This document shows positions 12,050 through 22,746 of a DNA stretch of 64,000 nucleotides, piece after piece. A program made the position numbers and the translations under genes. The notes beneath the pieces are model-generated. The model was given only the letters and a program-made list of their open reading frames with translations, did no database searches and had not been told where the DNA came from. The DNA is from Lentinula raphanica (taxonomy: Eukaryota > Basidiomycota > Agaricomycetes > Agaricales > Omphalotaceae). Numbering within the stretch: the first letter of the stretch is position 1; every line of letters begins with the position of its first letter. Where the stretch lies: NCBI GenBank assembly GCA_027919835.1, contig JANVFP010000006.1, forward strand, positions 62,001 to 126,000, in the 5' to 3' direction.

Positions 12050-12592
12050 ATGACAACCGAGGGACAAATTTGTGCTGTATATGTTGCGCTGTATAGAAGA
12101 GAAGAAGAAGAAACCTCTGCTCCCAGTAGCTTCCACTGGGCGCTCTGCTATCTGCCTCGTTCCGATGACGATCCTACGCACGGATTCTATGTCTACCAGG
12201 TCATCGACGACAACGGAGCTTGGGAATATAGCAAGGAAACCAATCCTCACCACGTCGAACGAAACAAGCGCTTCCATATCGTCGTCAAACTGGGCTACGT
12301 TTCGGCAGACATCAATGCATTAGCGGAGTTCACTGAAAGTCAGCCAGCAACGCAGGAAGACACTCCTCTGCTGAGTACGCATAGGAAATGGAGCTGCGCC
12401 TTGTGGATCATCCGCGTACTTTCCGATCTCCAGGAGGCTGGACTGTTCATGGATATACCTCTTGCCACAGATGGTGATAAGGCCAAATTCTACAGGCGGA
12501 TCTATAGTATAGGTGCATTAACATCTGCAGATCCTAATTCGTATTTTCCTGTCGTTTATCATGGCAATGTCAAGATGACCCACTACAAATAG
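12050..12592 (+). CDS. Hypothetical intronless protein, about 180 residues
   Basis: The frame is open from the ATG at 12050 (MTTEGQICAVYVALYRR) to TAG at 12592 with no intron, giving 180 residues. The composition is that of a real soluble protein: hydrophobic strand, FHWALCYLP, then YQVIDDNGAWEY, and a Trp/Cys-containing helix KWSCALWIIRVLSDL. This pattern resembles a family of small fungal proteins of unknown function found in many basidiomycete paralogues, but I cannot name it with certainty. There is no signal peptide and no membrane segment. It is isolated, about 1.7 kb from its left neighbour, and convergent with the broken permease gene on its right. Confidence 0.65.
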   Translation: MTTEGQICAVYVALYRREEEETSAPSSFHWALCYLPRSDDDPTHGFYVYQVIDDNGAWEYSKETNPHHVERNKRFHIVVKLGYVSADINALAEFTESQPATQEDTPLLSTHRKWSCALWIIRVLSDLQEAGLFMDIPLATDGDKAKFYRRIYSIGALTSADPNSYFPVVYHGNVKMTHYK

Positions 12593-14606
12593 TATTCGAC
12601 ACCAGATACGACGATACTTTCTGGGACTTTTTGGGACTGCGTGTCATCTGTACTACTCGTATCCATCTCCGCAAATCGAAATCAGTCTTCTTTGACCTAG
12701 GAGTCTTTAGCATCATCACTAACACCAGTCGATTACATGCTATGTCAACCTGAGCAATGCTTACCTGTAACCTGACTAGTGGACATTCATATCATGTACA
12801 GAGCAAGCCCCAGATACCACGACAGGGCAAGTCACCAGGCTTCTGCATCGCACATTCTTCCTCGTAGCGATCAACAAGCAACCTTTCGGTTTCAAAAAAG
12901 TCGATGTCTTCTAGTTTCCGCATCTTCAGCACCGGCCGGTCAGTGATCAATCTAAGGATCAAATCGATACACTTCACCATAGTCTGCCGATAGAGCTTCC
13001 AGAACGTGAAAAGGATCGGAAGGACACCAATCATCGTGTATGAGAAGAAGAACGAGGGAACGTCCCATCTTCCGGGAAGAAACACAGTGTATGTATCCCC
13101 CAACAAAAGCCATCACGATTGTACCCGTGAAACCGTAATATCTAGAAGGACTCTGTTTATGTGACTGGGCGATTCGCAAGGGACGTACGCGCAGAACGGC
13201 TGCCAGAATGATTTGTGAGGCAAAATATCACGCGAGATCCCTTGTATTTTCAGAGCCTGCGTTGTTCATTCGTATCAGCGAGGATAACAGTCGGAAGAAC
13301 TACCACTAGACGTACCTTGTAAAACCGAATGTAGGTGAAGCAGATGATGGCATAGTTCAACAGCTGAGAAGCCGTAACCAGGTTGACAAACCTACATACA
13401 GAGAGGACGTGTTATCGAGACTTGGCGACACCGTTCGAGACAGACAAGTATCTACCACTGGAGTACTACAGCTGAACTGTTCGATACCTGAAGAAAAGCT
13501 TGATCGAGGCGAAATCAGGTCAAAACAGCTAATATCGAGAAGAAATCCCATAAAGTCGTACTCACAAAGAAGGGCAATTCCTAATGTAGCAATGACACAC
13601 CAAAACGGTACACCATTCCTATTACACCTCTTGAAAACCGCTGGAGCCTTCCCCTCCAAAGCAAGACCATACAACGTCCTGCTCGCATTATACACATAAC
13701 TATTTCCCGCCGAGAAAATAGACGTCAAGATCAACGCGTTCACGATATCCGGCAGGATCTTGATCTGCAGTCGTTGCATCGCGATCACATACGGACTCGA
13801 ACCTGCGCCTGGACGTGCGTCAGCCAGCGCTGCAAGGAGGTTGGGATCCGAGTAAGAAACGACGATGCCGACGCAAAGGCTTCCTATGACGAAGAAGGTC
13901 ATGAGCCGGTAGAAAACTGACTTGAACGCGCGAGGGAGGATGAGCCGTGGCGTTTGGGTTTCGCCGGCCGCTATCGAGACCATGTCGGGTCCGGCGATGG
14001 TGAAGGAAGCTTGGATGAGGCAGGAGAGGAAGCCGATGAAACGTCCCAAGGTGCCGGTGTAGATATATTCAGCAAAAGGCGCTCCTTGAATCTTGGCGGC
14101 TATGGTTGGTTTGGTTAGTTTGTGGTCATCGAAAAGCGGAGATGGGATACTAACGATTCCAGAATCGAAATCCATACGCGTCATGGATAGGGTTCCCGCC
14201 AACCATGGTGATGAACGTGAAGATTATCAAGCCTGTAGCTAGAATGACTTTCCCCGATGCGAACCAGAATTCAGACTCTAGGATATAATATTGAACTTGG
14301 TGTTCAAAACAGATATGGATCTCGAGGATATTAGAATGAATCTCACCCCCAACATACTTCACGGACCATAGGTTGAGGGCACTGTGGGTGAAAGTGAGTC
14401 TCTTTCAAGTGCGTCGAGCTGAGAGTATCTTGAAATCTAACTCACAGATAGCAAAGGAGTACGAAGAAGATCACCGCAACGAGTGGAATCTTATCCGTCC
14501 AGAATTGGAGTACAACATTGAAAGCGGTGATTTCAAACGGAACTAAAGCTGCTTCGAATACGAAATAACCAGTAGGGCCGACTAGCGGCAGAGCCCGCTA
14601 CCCATG

Positions 14607-16791
14607 CACCTCATAATCCCAATAGGTGCAGAAAATAATGATAACCAAAGGGGAGACATTGCCAATGACAGTTGTTATCAACTTTCAGACATTCACAGTA
14701 CTACACAATAAAAGCCGAATATCTAATAACGGACTTGGCAAATCATATCACAATTTATTGATGATCAAGCCCGCCGAATCATGACATGGTGAAAGTTGGC
14801 ATGCGCATCTCATTCGGAGTCGTGCATATCAAATCAAGCGCCTCCCGCCGTCTATAAGTACTCCCGCCCGCTGAGGTTGCAATTTCTGAGATAGGGACAG
14901 AAAGTAAGATCTTGATTCAAAGGACATACATATAGTATGCAACATCAAGAGTTCGTAGTAGCAAACCCTCAGCCCAGAGCTCATCGTCACTGCTATTGAC
15001 AAAGACCTGACTATAAGGGAGCAACTCAAACTCTGAGTAGGAAATGCCCTCAAGGTAAGGTAATTCTTGATTCAACTTAGTACGTACACTGAGCAGAACG
15101 ATGATCATGTTGCATCCAATGTGAGGAAGTAAGATGTAAGTAGTGTGAGCACCGGCATGTTCCCCAATACTATGATTGAGGTGACTATAGATCGTAGGAT
15201 ATTTTCAAGTTCCAAGCCTCCGATCGAGACGATCATGAACATCCAAAGGAAGATGTTGAGACGTGACTTGAATAGCAGCTGCCTACTCATGATAGGAATA
15301 CCTACCAGCCGACTCGGATTTGATGACTTGCCATGGAAGCCTCAGGCTTCATACTAATGCGACCTCCATATACATAGTTTCATGGCATCAGGAAAAATAC
15401 CTCAGCTCCAAAGACTCTAGAGACACCCCCCAAAAGCCCTGAGATCTTTGAAGTGCTCCAGAGAATCTGAAAGCACTTTGAGGATGCCTAGAGAAACTCA
15501 AAGTGCTTTCAAAATCTCTGGTGTCTCCAGGCTTTGGGGGGTGTCTCAGAAGACTTTGGAGCCAGGAACATTTTTCCTGATGGGGCTACATATTTTTGGT
15601 TGGTTACACTGTTGACTGCAAGGCTGGGTGGTAAGCAATAGCTCAATCACTGTATGATGAATCGAATGGTACTCATCTATCATGGACAGGCCAGACATTT
15701 TTTTCGATGCTTGTAGCCTAGAGGATGTAGCGGTAGATATCATTCAGAGTTGACAGGGATCCGACTGTGCCAGTCACCGATGCAGTACTAAGATACCCTC
15801 ACTGTTGCAACTCTGAACACGACTCGATGCAAGTGTTCAAGTTGCTACGCATACTCTGTGTTGTGATAATAGTTGTTAGATAATCGTAGTACAGTGCACA
15901 ATAGCCCCAGGAATTTCTTACTGTTCAAACAGTGTTACCGTTACCAGCATCACAATGATGTGCATTAGTTGCATGAGTACAGTCAACATTGTAACTTGTT
16001 CAGAGGATCCAGGAAACATTGAGCTTCGTCATCATTTGAAGCCGTGAATGGAGATCTGCATGAATATAGACAATTTGGGTTACTTTCTGTACTACAGCTT
16101 GCTCAATAGCACATCTCAGTTATATCAAACTCACCTTTGTGGCGAATGAGTCTGGTTTCCGAGTTGACTCGAATGTACAGCGGTGGATCAATGCTGAGAG
16201 CAGTGACTCCCAGTTAGTAGGATGACGAATAGGCAGAAGGACTTGGAATCCAGGTGAGCGTACTCACCGCTCTTTGTCTTGATGGCACCCGCCGGGTTTG
16301 TATGCCTACATAGGAGTCTGGTCATCTTGGAAAGCAATCTGCTTATGGCGCGACAGTGCCAAACCTACCAGGCAGCGGGAAGATATGGACCTATACAAGA
16401 GCTACTAGAGAAGCTGCCAGCCTGAGCTTGAGATGGCACTAGTGGTCACAGCCAATGTGCTCATTGCTTGAACAAGCTGAGGAGTTGCATATCACAGCGG
16501 CTGAGGGCAGGAGTATCGACTTGTCGAGGTGATGGCAGGAGGCGCTTGATCATATGGAGCAGCATGGTCATAGGCGCATGCTAATGATGGTGAACCGACT
16601 CGGCGCCGGGCGGGTACTCGGTAAATACTGAGAGATTGTGATATATGAATCATGATGCCTGCTAAGTCCGTTGGTAGATATTTGGCTTTTATTGCACTAC
16701 TGTGAGTGACTGAAAGTTGATAACACTTGTCATTGGCAATGTCCCCCCCTTGGTCATGATTATTTTCTATATTTATTGGGATTATGAGGTG
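14607..16791. mobile_element. Nested element with about 100-bp terminal inverted repeats inside element A
   Basis: The stretch 14607-14710 (CACCTCATAATCCCAATA... to about the CACAGTA near 14700) reappears inverted at about 16690-16791 (TATTGGGATTATGAGGTG). Similarity, with a few mismatches and small gaps, extends over roughly 100 bp and includes GACATTGCCAATGACA and GTTATCAACTTTCAG. No transposase-like frame is visible between the repeats. I could not identify a convincing target duplication. Confidence 0.65.
15388..15580. repeat. 193-bp imperfect hairpin (foldback/MITE-like)
   Basis: The two halves pair over most of their length. TCAGGAAAAAT on the left pairs with ATTTTTCCTGA on the right, and CTCCAAAG...GAGACACCCCCCAAA pairs with TTTGGGGGGTGTCTC...CTTTGGAG. 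The loop side contains repeats of AAAGTGCTTT-like sequence. It lies inside the nested element of A. Confidence 0.7.
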
Positions 16792-17685
16792 AAAACGAGA
16801 CGGAACGACGCGTTCCAAAAGTTAAAACCGCGGTGTATTAATAATACGGGAAGCAGCGGTACGACAATAGGATCAATTCCGGGCCGATGCTCAAACGTTG
16901 TAAATCGCTGCAAAACAAATCGGGTCCAAAACCACAAAACCCTTACCCTAAAGGGTAGCGGGAAAAATTCACGCCTGCACAAAGGCCCAGCGCGGGATCG
17001 ACAAACTGATCAGCGAATCGAACCTGACGATGGAATTTTGAATGCTGCAAAGACACGCTGGAAGAGCACTTTGAGGATATCACGATCACGTACAAACGGA
17101 GAAGAAACTGGTATCCATGTCACCATTTCGGCTGCACAGGATGAGTAGCACAAATCAGTCTCGACTGAGAACAATGAATGTATTGAGCATGGGCCTTACA
17201 GAGACAATTGTTGATAGCGAGGATGAAAGTCGCCCATAGAGAAAATGCGACGAAGAGACTTGCTATATTTCGAGGAGTCAGATTCAGGCATGAAGATGGT
17301 GTTGTGAGTAGATCGATCACTCGCCTGGCCCTCCTTCCGTTAGGGCTTGGCCAATTTGTACGAACAAGGCTGTCCCAATGGATCCTACATATTGTCGCAG
17401 ATAGGATTAACGTTTCACTGATGATTCGAGCCAATTTACAAACCTCCTATTGCCATGAGCTGAATGTGTCTGCCCTACCAGCGGGAAAATCAGACCAATC
17501 AAAAATTCATCTAGAATGAATCGCAACCTGCAAGCAAAATATGAGCTGGATCCATTCTCGGATAGATAAGAGACTACCTTCAATTTTCTGTGAGTATGGT
17601 CGTGTGATTCTGAGCTGATTTGAGAATCTGAGATCACAGCATCCTCGATAGGTTTTTCGAGCTTGACATCGTTGGAAGAGCTCAT

Positions 17686-19415
17686 TTGAACACGAGCGAA
17701 GGAAGGCTAATGAGGGTACGGGACAAGAATGTTGACAGATGTTAACGTTTCATCGGAAGCGTAGAGAATCGAGATAGTACCACTCAAAGCTGTGACATAC
17801 TCGGGTTGATGGTGCGCATGGAATCATTGAGTTTGATCAGCTGCTAGCATTGCGAGCATTAAACAAGCTTGAGTTGCCAAACCTGTATAAAAAACCATTA
17901 CCGGTGCAAGAAACATTCAAGAATACTTACTACTCAGTGGCCCTATCTTGCCCTATCTGGTCATCCGAGTGACGAATACAAAGCCATCAAAATTTCGCAG
18001 CAACAGAGTTAGTTCAACGTTATCGATGATGAGATACGGTAAGGTTGAAACTTGAAATGCCTTCACAATCAAACGACGGTGCTCGAATCCCATTTCGGAA
18101 GGGCACCTTGCTGACAGTGGGAGGAGTGAGGATGAGCGCTAATTAAAATTCACGGCTCTGCCGGCGTCTCCTCTCATACTTCGAGCCTCGATGAGACCCT
18201 CACAATCTGCTCACAATACCAATAGAAGCTCACAGCTTTCTTCCTCTTCTTCATACTCAATTTGCTGAGCATGCACTAACCAAAATTAGATTGTCGAAAA
18301 TCTTGCCAATTCGGTGACAAACCGTGGACAAACCCCTCATCCTTCATTCTCATATCCTTAGAAGTCACAACCTGTGCTGAGGCAGACTGAGGCCTATAGG
18401 TACGGTACATTCCGCCACCCGCTACATCCTCTACTGATAGTAGCACAAGGACAAATTGATGGGCTGTTTCCTGCTGTTTCAAAACCAAGCTATAACACCG
18501 ACTCTCATGTAATTCTCTCAATTCTCCACCCGACGGTATCATAGCAGATCAATCATCATCCCAGCCTGGAAAAGCGTAGTTTCAACAGCCTTAGGCTTGC
18601 GGCTGCTTGCAGTAACTCTTCAAACTTGTCAATCCCGAATGGAACGAAGAAAAAAGTTTTTTGGACCCTGTTTTTACGCGCCAACTTGTGAAGGGTCTAA
18701 TGGAGACATTTGAGTCGAACTCCAGTCTCCAATGAGGGTGTTTCAAAACACATCTGAGCTGTGCAATTGCTTCATGAAACCATCCCTAACCATCCCTGGG
18801 CCTCAATGATTCCGATTTTGCAGTGCATGGTGTCGAAAGCCTGACTGGAAATTCTCAGTCGCGCCGCGCACGTCTGGGACTCCAGTGGGTCGATATAGCA
18901 GAGTCTTTGAGTCAAAGTGGGGTGCGCAGGATGCTAGCAGTGCAGATCATATATTTGGGAATGCATTGAAGGCTATTGTTAGTAGGATTCTCCACCTACT
19001 ATCTAAGACTCATCGCTAACGTTTGGGCTATCCAAGGCTATACAGCTATACAGCACTGCCAAAGAAGGTTGGAGGAGCCTGCTGAGGGAGCAAAGCCTAA
19101 AGGGGAGCAAGGCTCGGTTGTTACATCACAAATCGGATCAAGTTATTTTTTCCTGGATCAAGGGTTGACATATTATCATGGGTGAGCAAGAAGCGAACTC
19201 TACAGACTTCGATTGATCGACCTAGTATGTATATTTTAGCGCGTATCACCCTTCCTTTCCTAGCCTTTCCTCTGCTATACATAAAGCCCAAGCCACTTTA
19301 CGGGTTGATTCTCCTCAGAGCTGGTCTCCCCTCTATAGCGCCACAAGTTACAACCATCGCACTTCTTCCCAAAAACGTTCCACGCCCTTTGCGCATACTT
19401 ACTATTGCAGCTACT
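17686..19415. other. Divergent intergenic region between the permease gene and S1
   Basis: It contains both promoters. A minus-strand frame at 18276-18542 (88 residues) is open but has no recognisable motif. Near 18735 the string GAGGGTGTTTCAAAACAC is the inverse of a motif found upstream of the minus-strand S copies, so the S flank begins about here. Confidence 0.4.
19276..19329 (+). promoter_or_regulatory. S-family promoter module (S1)
   Basis: TATACATAAA at 19276-19285 is followed by the conserved box CTCAGAGCTGGTCTCC at 19314-19329, about 90 bp before the S1 ATG. The same pair precedes most other S copies. Confidence 0.65.
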
Positions 19416-20082
19416 ATGAGTCGTTCAATCGCAGCTCGAGCGCTCGCTCTATTGCTCCTCGGAGCAGCCTTTTCTTCAGGCGTCCTTTCTGCTCCTACTC
19501 TGCCTCCACTGTCCTCCAGTCCAAAGCTCTTGACTGAAGTTCAAACGGTACACTCTCGCTCTTCAACCGAACAGGGATCACTGTCAGGCCTCCAACATGA
19601 TCATCCTGTCGAACATGCCAATCTTGTTCCTCGAAGCTCGGAAGTACGTATCTTGTGCTTGTTTTCGTGGTTTGATTCTCATATGACATATCTCTTTGAA
19701 CGTTTCCATTTCCTCGATAAATTTCGGAATCATACGTGGTTTTGCTCTTCAGCTCAATAGTGCCGTTCAGAGTCTCGATTTGAACAAAGCTCCTGCGACA
19801 AGAGCAGAATTGGAGGAGAAGGTTTGCGTTGGACTTGCATTGTTATTGCACTTTTCACTCACTACTCGAATCATCATACAGATCGCGGAATATGATGTAC
19901 TACTTGGTGTATGGCTTGGAACTAGGACGAAAATTGACGGACACATTCGCCAATTGTTCCATGACAAAATCCAAGAGATGAGGGCAACGGCAACGGAAGT
20001 AGTGAATTTGGTAGGAGATGCCACAGACAGAGAATTGCGGACCTTGAAGGCCCAGGCCCAGAATATTCTTAATAGCTGTTGA
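19416..20082 (+). CDS. S1: small secreted protein of the S family
   Basis: Three exons joined in phase 0 (19416-19643, 19753-19821, 19882-20082) give 165 residues. Exon 1 encodes the family signal peptide (RALALLLLGAAFSSGVLSAP) and the family pro-region (SRSSTEQGSL, then VEHANLVPRS). Later exons encode a helical, charged domain (LDLNKAPATRAELEEK; FHDKIQEMRATATEVVNLVG) that ends in Cys. No Cys pairs, enzyme motif or membrane segment follow the signal. It is the leftmost copy and, with S2, one of two on the plus strand. The product is probably secreted; its target is unknown. Confidence 0.75.
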
Positions 20083-21238
20083 TCCATCATTAGAGACATC
20101 TTTCTGGGTCATATCGGATCCTTCAATACTGTACGGAGCAAATCAATTGTTGGAAAGCGACGATTCCAGTCTGCCTCAGCTATTTAAATTCCTGCTCATG
20201 ATCTACTCGAATTGAACACCTTGCCTCTGGCAGGAAACTGGAAATTTATTCGCAAACATCCCTGACCCCTCCTCGAACACGTCTCAAAACGGCGGCAAGA
20301 CTGCATACAGCTGAATGCTCGACTCGATTATTCATGCAATGTATACACTTTCTACTACTACAAAGGTACTACACGACTATTTGGGGAAAAACGCCGTCAG
20401 CTTTTGCCTTCCTTTACCTTTTGCTCTTGGCTGCACTTACGTTGAGTACGCCTAGGTCTTAGGGACTCGTCAGTCGCAGTTCCCAAACCGTAGAGACATC
20501 AAATATTGGACTAGATCCAGTGACTCCAGAAATAGAGTCATCCTTCAGCGTGAGCCTTGGTTCATCTTGTCTGATATCCAACGGCAATTGTCATGCAATT
20601 TCCTTCTCGGTATGAGCGGCGTTGGAATGTGGAAGCTCAAGTTATCGTGTCGTCATCGATGAGATCTCACCGGCACCAAGGAATGATATGCCTCCCATAC
20701 GGTTCCCGGGCCAATCTCACAGCCTTCTACAGCTCTCTGCTCTTACTTCTGTTCGAGCATATGCTGATAGGGCATCGATACTCGTGTTGCTTTGAAATCC
20801 CTCTTTATTCTTTGAATGCTTTTGCTCCGCCGATGAAATTTGTGAGTTGATTTTTTGATCATCGAGTATTCCGCCCATGATACGAAACTGGTTTAGCATA
20901 AGGGAGGATAAGGGATGGGCGAACGGATTGAGTCGTATGAATTCTGAATTCATATGGTTCAAGCTGAGATAAAGCTCCTGGACATGAAAGCGATAGGAGG
21001 CATTTGAAGGCTGCAGCATGGCGAGGTGAGTGATTTATCCCAGTGAACAACGGTATTTGAGTATCTTCAATTGATTGGAGATTGTCGCTCCAATGATAAT
21101 CGCGATACATGAAGCCTATACGATACGAACCGATTCTCCCTCAGAGCTGGTCTCCCTTCCCTCACTTCTTGAAAACCGCTGAACGCGCGCGCGTGATCGT
21201 CATCTGTTCGCAACATTCCCCAAAATTCCCTTCCAAAA
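20083..21238. other. Intergenic stretch between S1 and S2
   Basis: No gene supported. It contains the S2 promoter, with the box CTCAGAGCTGGTCTCC at 21140-21155 and a degraded TATA motif (GATACATGAA near 21105). Confidence 0.5.
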
Positions 21239-22259
21239 ATGTACCTTGCTGTGGCCCGTTCGACTGCACTTGCATCTCGAGTGCTAGCCCTCTTGTGTCT
21301 CGGAGCAGCCGTCACTTCAACTATTGGTGCTCTCGCTGCCCATACTCCCTCTTTTGGAGTTCAAGCCCTACAATCCCGTTCTCCTCCTGAACAGGAATTC
21401 CCATCTAAACTTCAAGTTGAACATGTCAATCTCGTTCCCTGAGTCGAGGTGTGTTCCCTTCTTTGTTCGGTCTCCTCAAACTCATGTCACTCCTCTCCGT
21501 AGAACGACGCGCCGGAGGAAGGATCAAGGGCGGCTGGCAATGATGCAAACTTTGTGAGTTGATAACCTCTCGTTTCGATCTTCATTCTGTTCATATTTCG
21601 CGGCACACCTTTCTAATCGTCGGTATTGTTGCCCTTCAGCTCGAAAAAACCTCGTTCACTCTCAATCCCAAGAAACCACCTATGAACGTGGAAGGTTCGA
21701 CGAACAATCCACCTAAACAGAAGGATGACAACGATGTGAATGTGAGTGGATGACCTCCCCTTTAGTTCTTCGTCCTCTTTACTTTCGTTTTTCTGCTCAC
21801 GGTCGCCATTATGCATTACTCACTGTTGCCCTTCAGCTCGACGACGCCGACGATTCACGTAATTCCAAGAACACGAAACAATCAGTTCACGGCAATGGTG
21901 CTACTGGCAGTTCTACATTTACAAAAATAACTCCAAAAGAGAACTTGGAAATGACAGTCTGTATCAACCTTTCATCGCTTTCGCACTTCTCCATCGACTT
22001 TGATTACTGAAATCATATACAGATCAACATGGATCATGCTATCATCAGGAAGATATGGCGTACCAAGTCATATCGTAGTAGCGCGTATTTCAAGAAGTAT
22101 CGACTAGAATCCGAGCTGAGGAGAATGGTGCGGGATGCAAAAGCTGCACTGAAGTCGGAGTCTGCCCAATTGAAGCGCACGCGTAAAATGGCTGCATATA
22201 ATCTCATTAAATGCTCCCACTGGCTGAAGATGTATTTTCCTCGCAAGCAGGATAGCTAG
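21239..22259 (+). pseudogene. S2: S-family secreted protein gene with an in-frame stop at the end of exon 1
   Basis: Five phase-0 exons (21239-21448, 21503-21553, 21640-21741, 21837-21956, 22023-22259) can be joined. Exon 1 has the family signal (RVLALLCLGAA) and SPPEQ...VEHVNLVP, but the next codon is TGA at 21440-21442 where paralogues have CGA. This is one C-to-T change. Beyond it all splice sites remain intact and the later exons stay open, ending in a basic domain rich in Lys and Arg (FKKYRLESELRRMVRDAKAA). Either the copy is a very young pseudogene, or an upstream weak donor (ctc|gttccc at about 21434) skips the stop. The mature domain is unlike that of the other copies. Confidence 0.65.
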
Positions 22260-22746
22260 AATCCATGTTGTAATCGAGAGTCGACTATCATGACCTTATG
22301 TAACTCTTGAGAAACTCGCTCCCTCGATATGGCTAATCTATGGTTAAGTGGAGGTCTTCTTTTACCAGTGGTCGTCCCTTCCTGCTTTCATGTATGATGT
22401 AACCGAGTGTACAACCCTCTTGACACCCCATTGCCACCTGACCTGAGCAGACTTGCCAAGTTACTGCCAACAGAATCAAGGTAGGCCATCGCCGCAATGG
22501 ATCCTCATCGACATCGACATCAATCATGATGTATGCGGTATGATGATCTTCGCTCGGTTACCGACGGAAGATTTCCGACCTTGCAATTCGAGACAGTCAG
22601 CTGTACGTTCGTTCCCACTAGTTGAGAACACACGATACGAAAGAAGCGCTTGAAATCAATGACCAAAGATGCATATAAATATCAGATTCCTCTGCCTGAG
22701 GTCTCTCGTTCACCCCATCGACATATCGACATAACCCAAACACATC
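22260..22746. other. Intergenic stretch between S2 and the aldo-keto reductase
   Basis: It holds the S2 3' region and the reductase promoter. A TATA-like ATATAAATAT lies near 22673-22682, about 70 bp before the reductase ATG. Nothing else was seen. Confidence 0.45.

Larger units (their letters stand above)
14566..16962. mobile_element. Element A: non-autonomous transposon sharing ends with element B, inserted in the permease gene
   Basis: The left end (TAACCAGTAGGGCCGAC, then CCCGCTACCC at 14594-14603) and the right end (TACCCTAAAGGGTA followed by GCGGG, ending 16962) match the two ends of element B at 45866-51991. Permease coding sequence flanks both sides. The left flank ends in AAA and the right flank begins AAAAA. 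Removing the element plus one AA dinucleotide restores the permease frame (GVNF-FVFE), so a 2-bp target duplication is likely. No transposase is encoded. Only about 210 bp belong to A itself; the interior is a nested 2.2-kb element. Confidence 0.75.
12792..17685 (-). pseudogene. Amino acid permease gene (AAT/APC-type), split by a transposon and frameshifted
   Basis: The N-terminal exons read MSSSNDVK...HRKLK (17685-17578), GRHIQLMAIGG (17474-17444), SIGTALFVQIGQALTEGGP (17384-17325), LFVAFSLWATFILAINNCL (17262-17200), EMVTWIPVSSPF (17131-17094) and VRFADQFVDPALGLCAGVNF (17023-16963). These are the hallmark first membrane segments of fungal amino acid permeases. At the last residue the gene is cut by element A. 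It resumes at 14565 with FVFEAALVPFEITAF and continues through typical permease segments (FTFITMVGGNPIHDAYGF; ASFTIAGPDMVSIAAGET; GLALEGKAPAVFKR; LVTASQLLNYAIICFTYIRF) to about 12792. A second lesion, a duplicated TACA at about 13090-13097, puts MAFVGGY and TVFLPGRWDVPSFFFSYT in different frames. The intact ancestor would have been a proton-coupled plasma-membrane importer. One intron (17324-17263) has a GC donor. Confidence 0.85.

Noticed and set aside
14566..16962. Helitron origin for element A because of the terminal hairpin
   Set aside because: There is no CTRR-type 3' end, the ends are inverted repeats and a 2-bp duplication is indicated. The partner B encodes no helicase.
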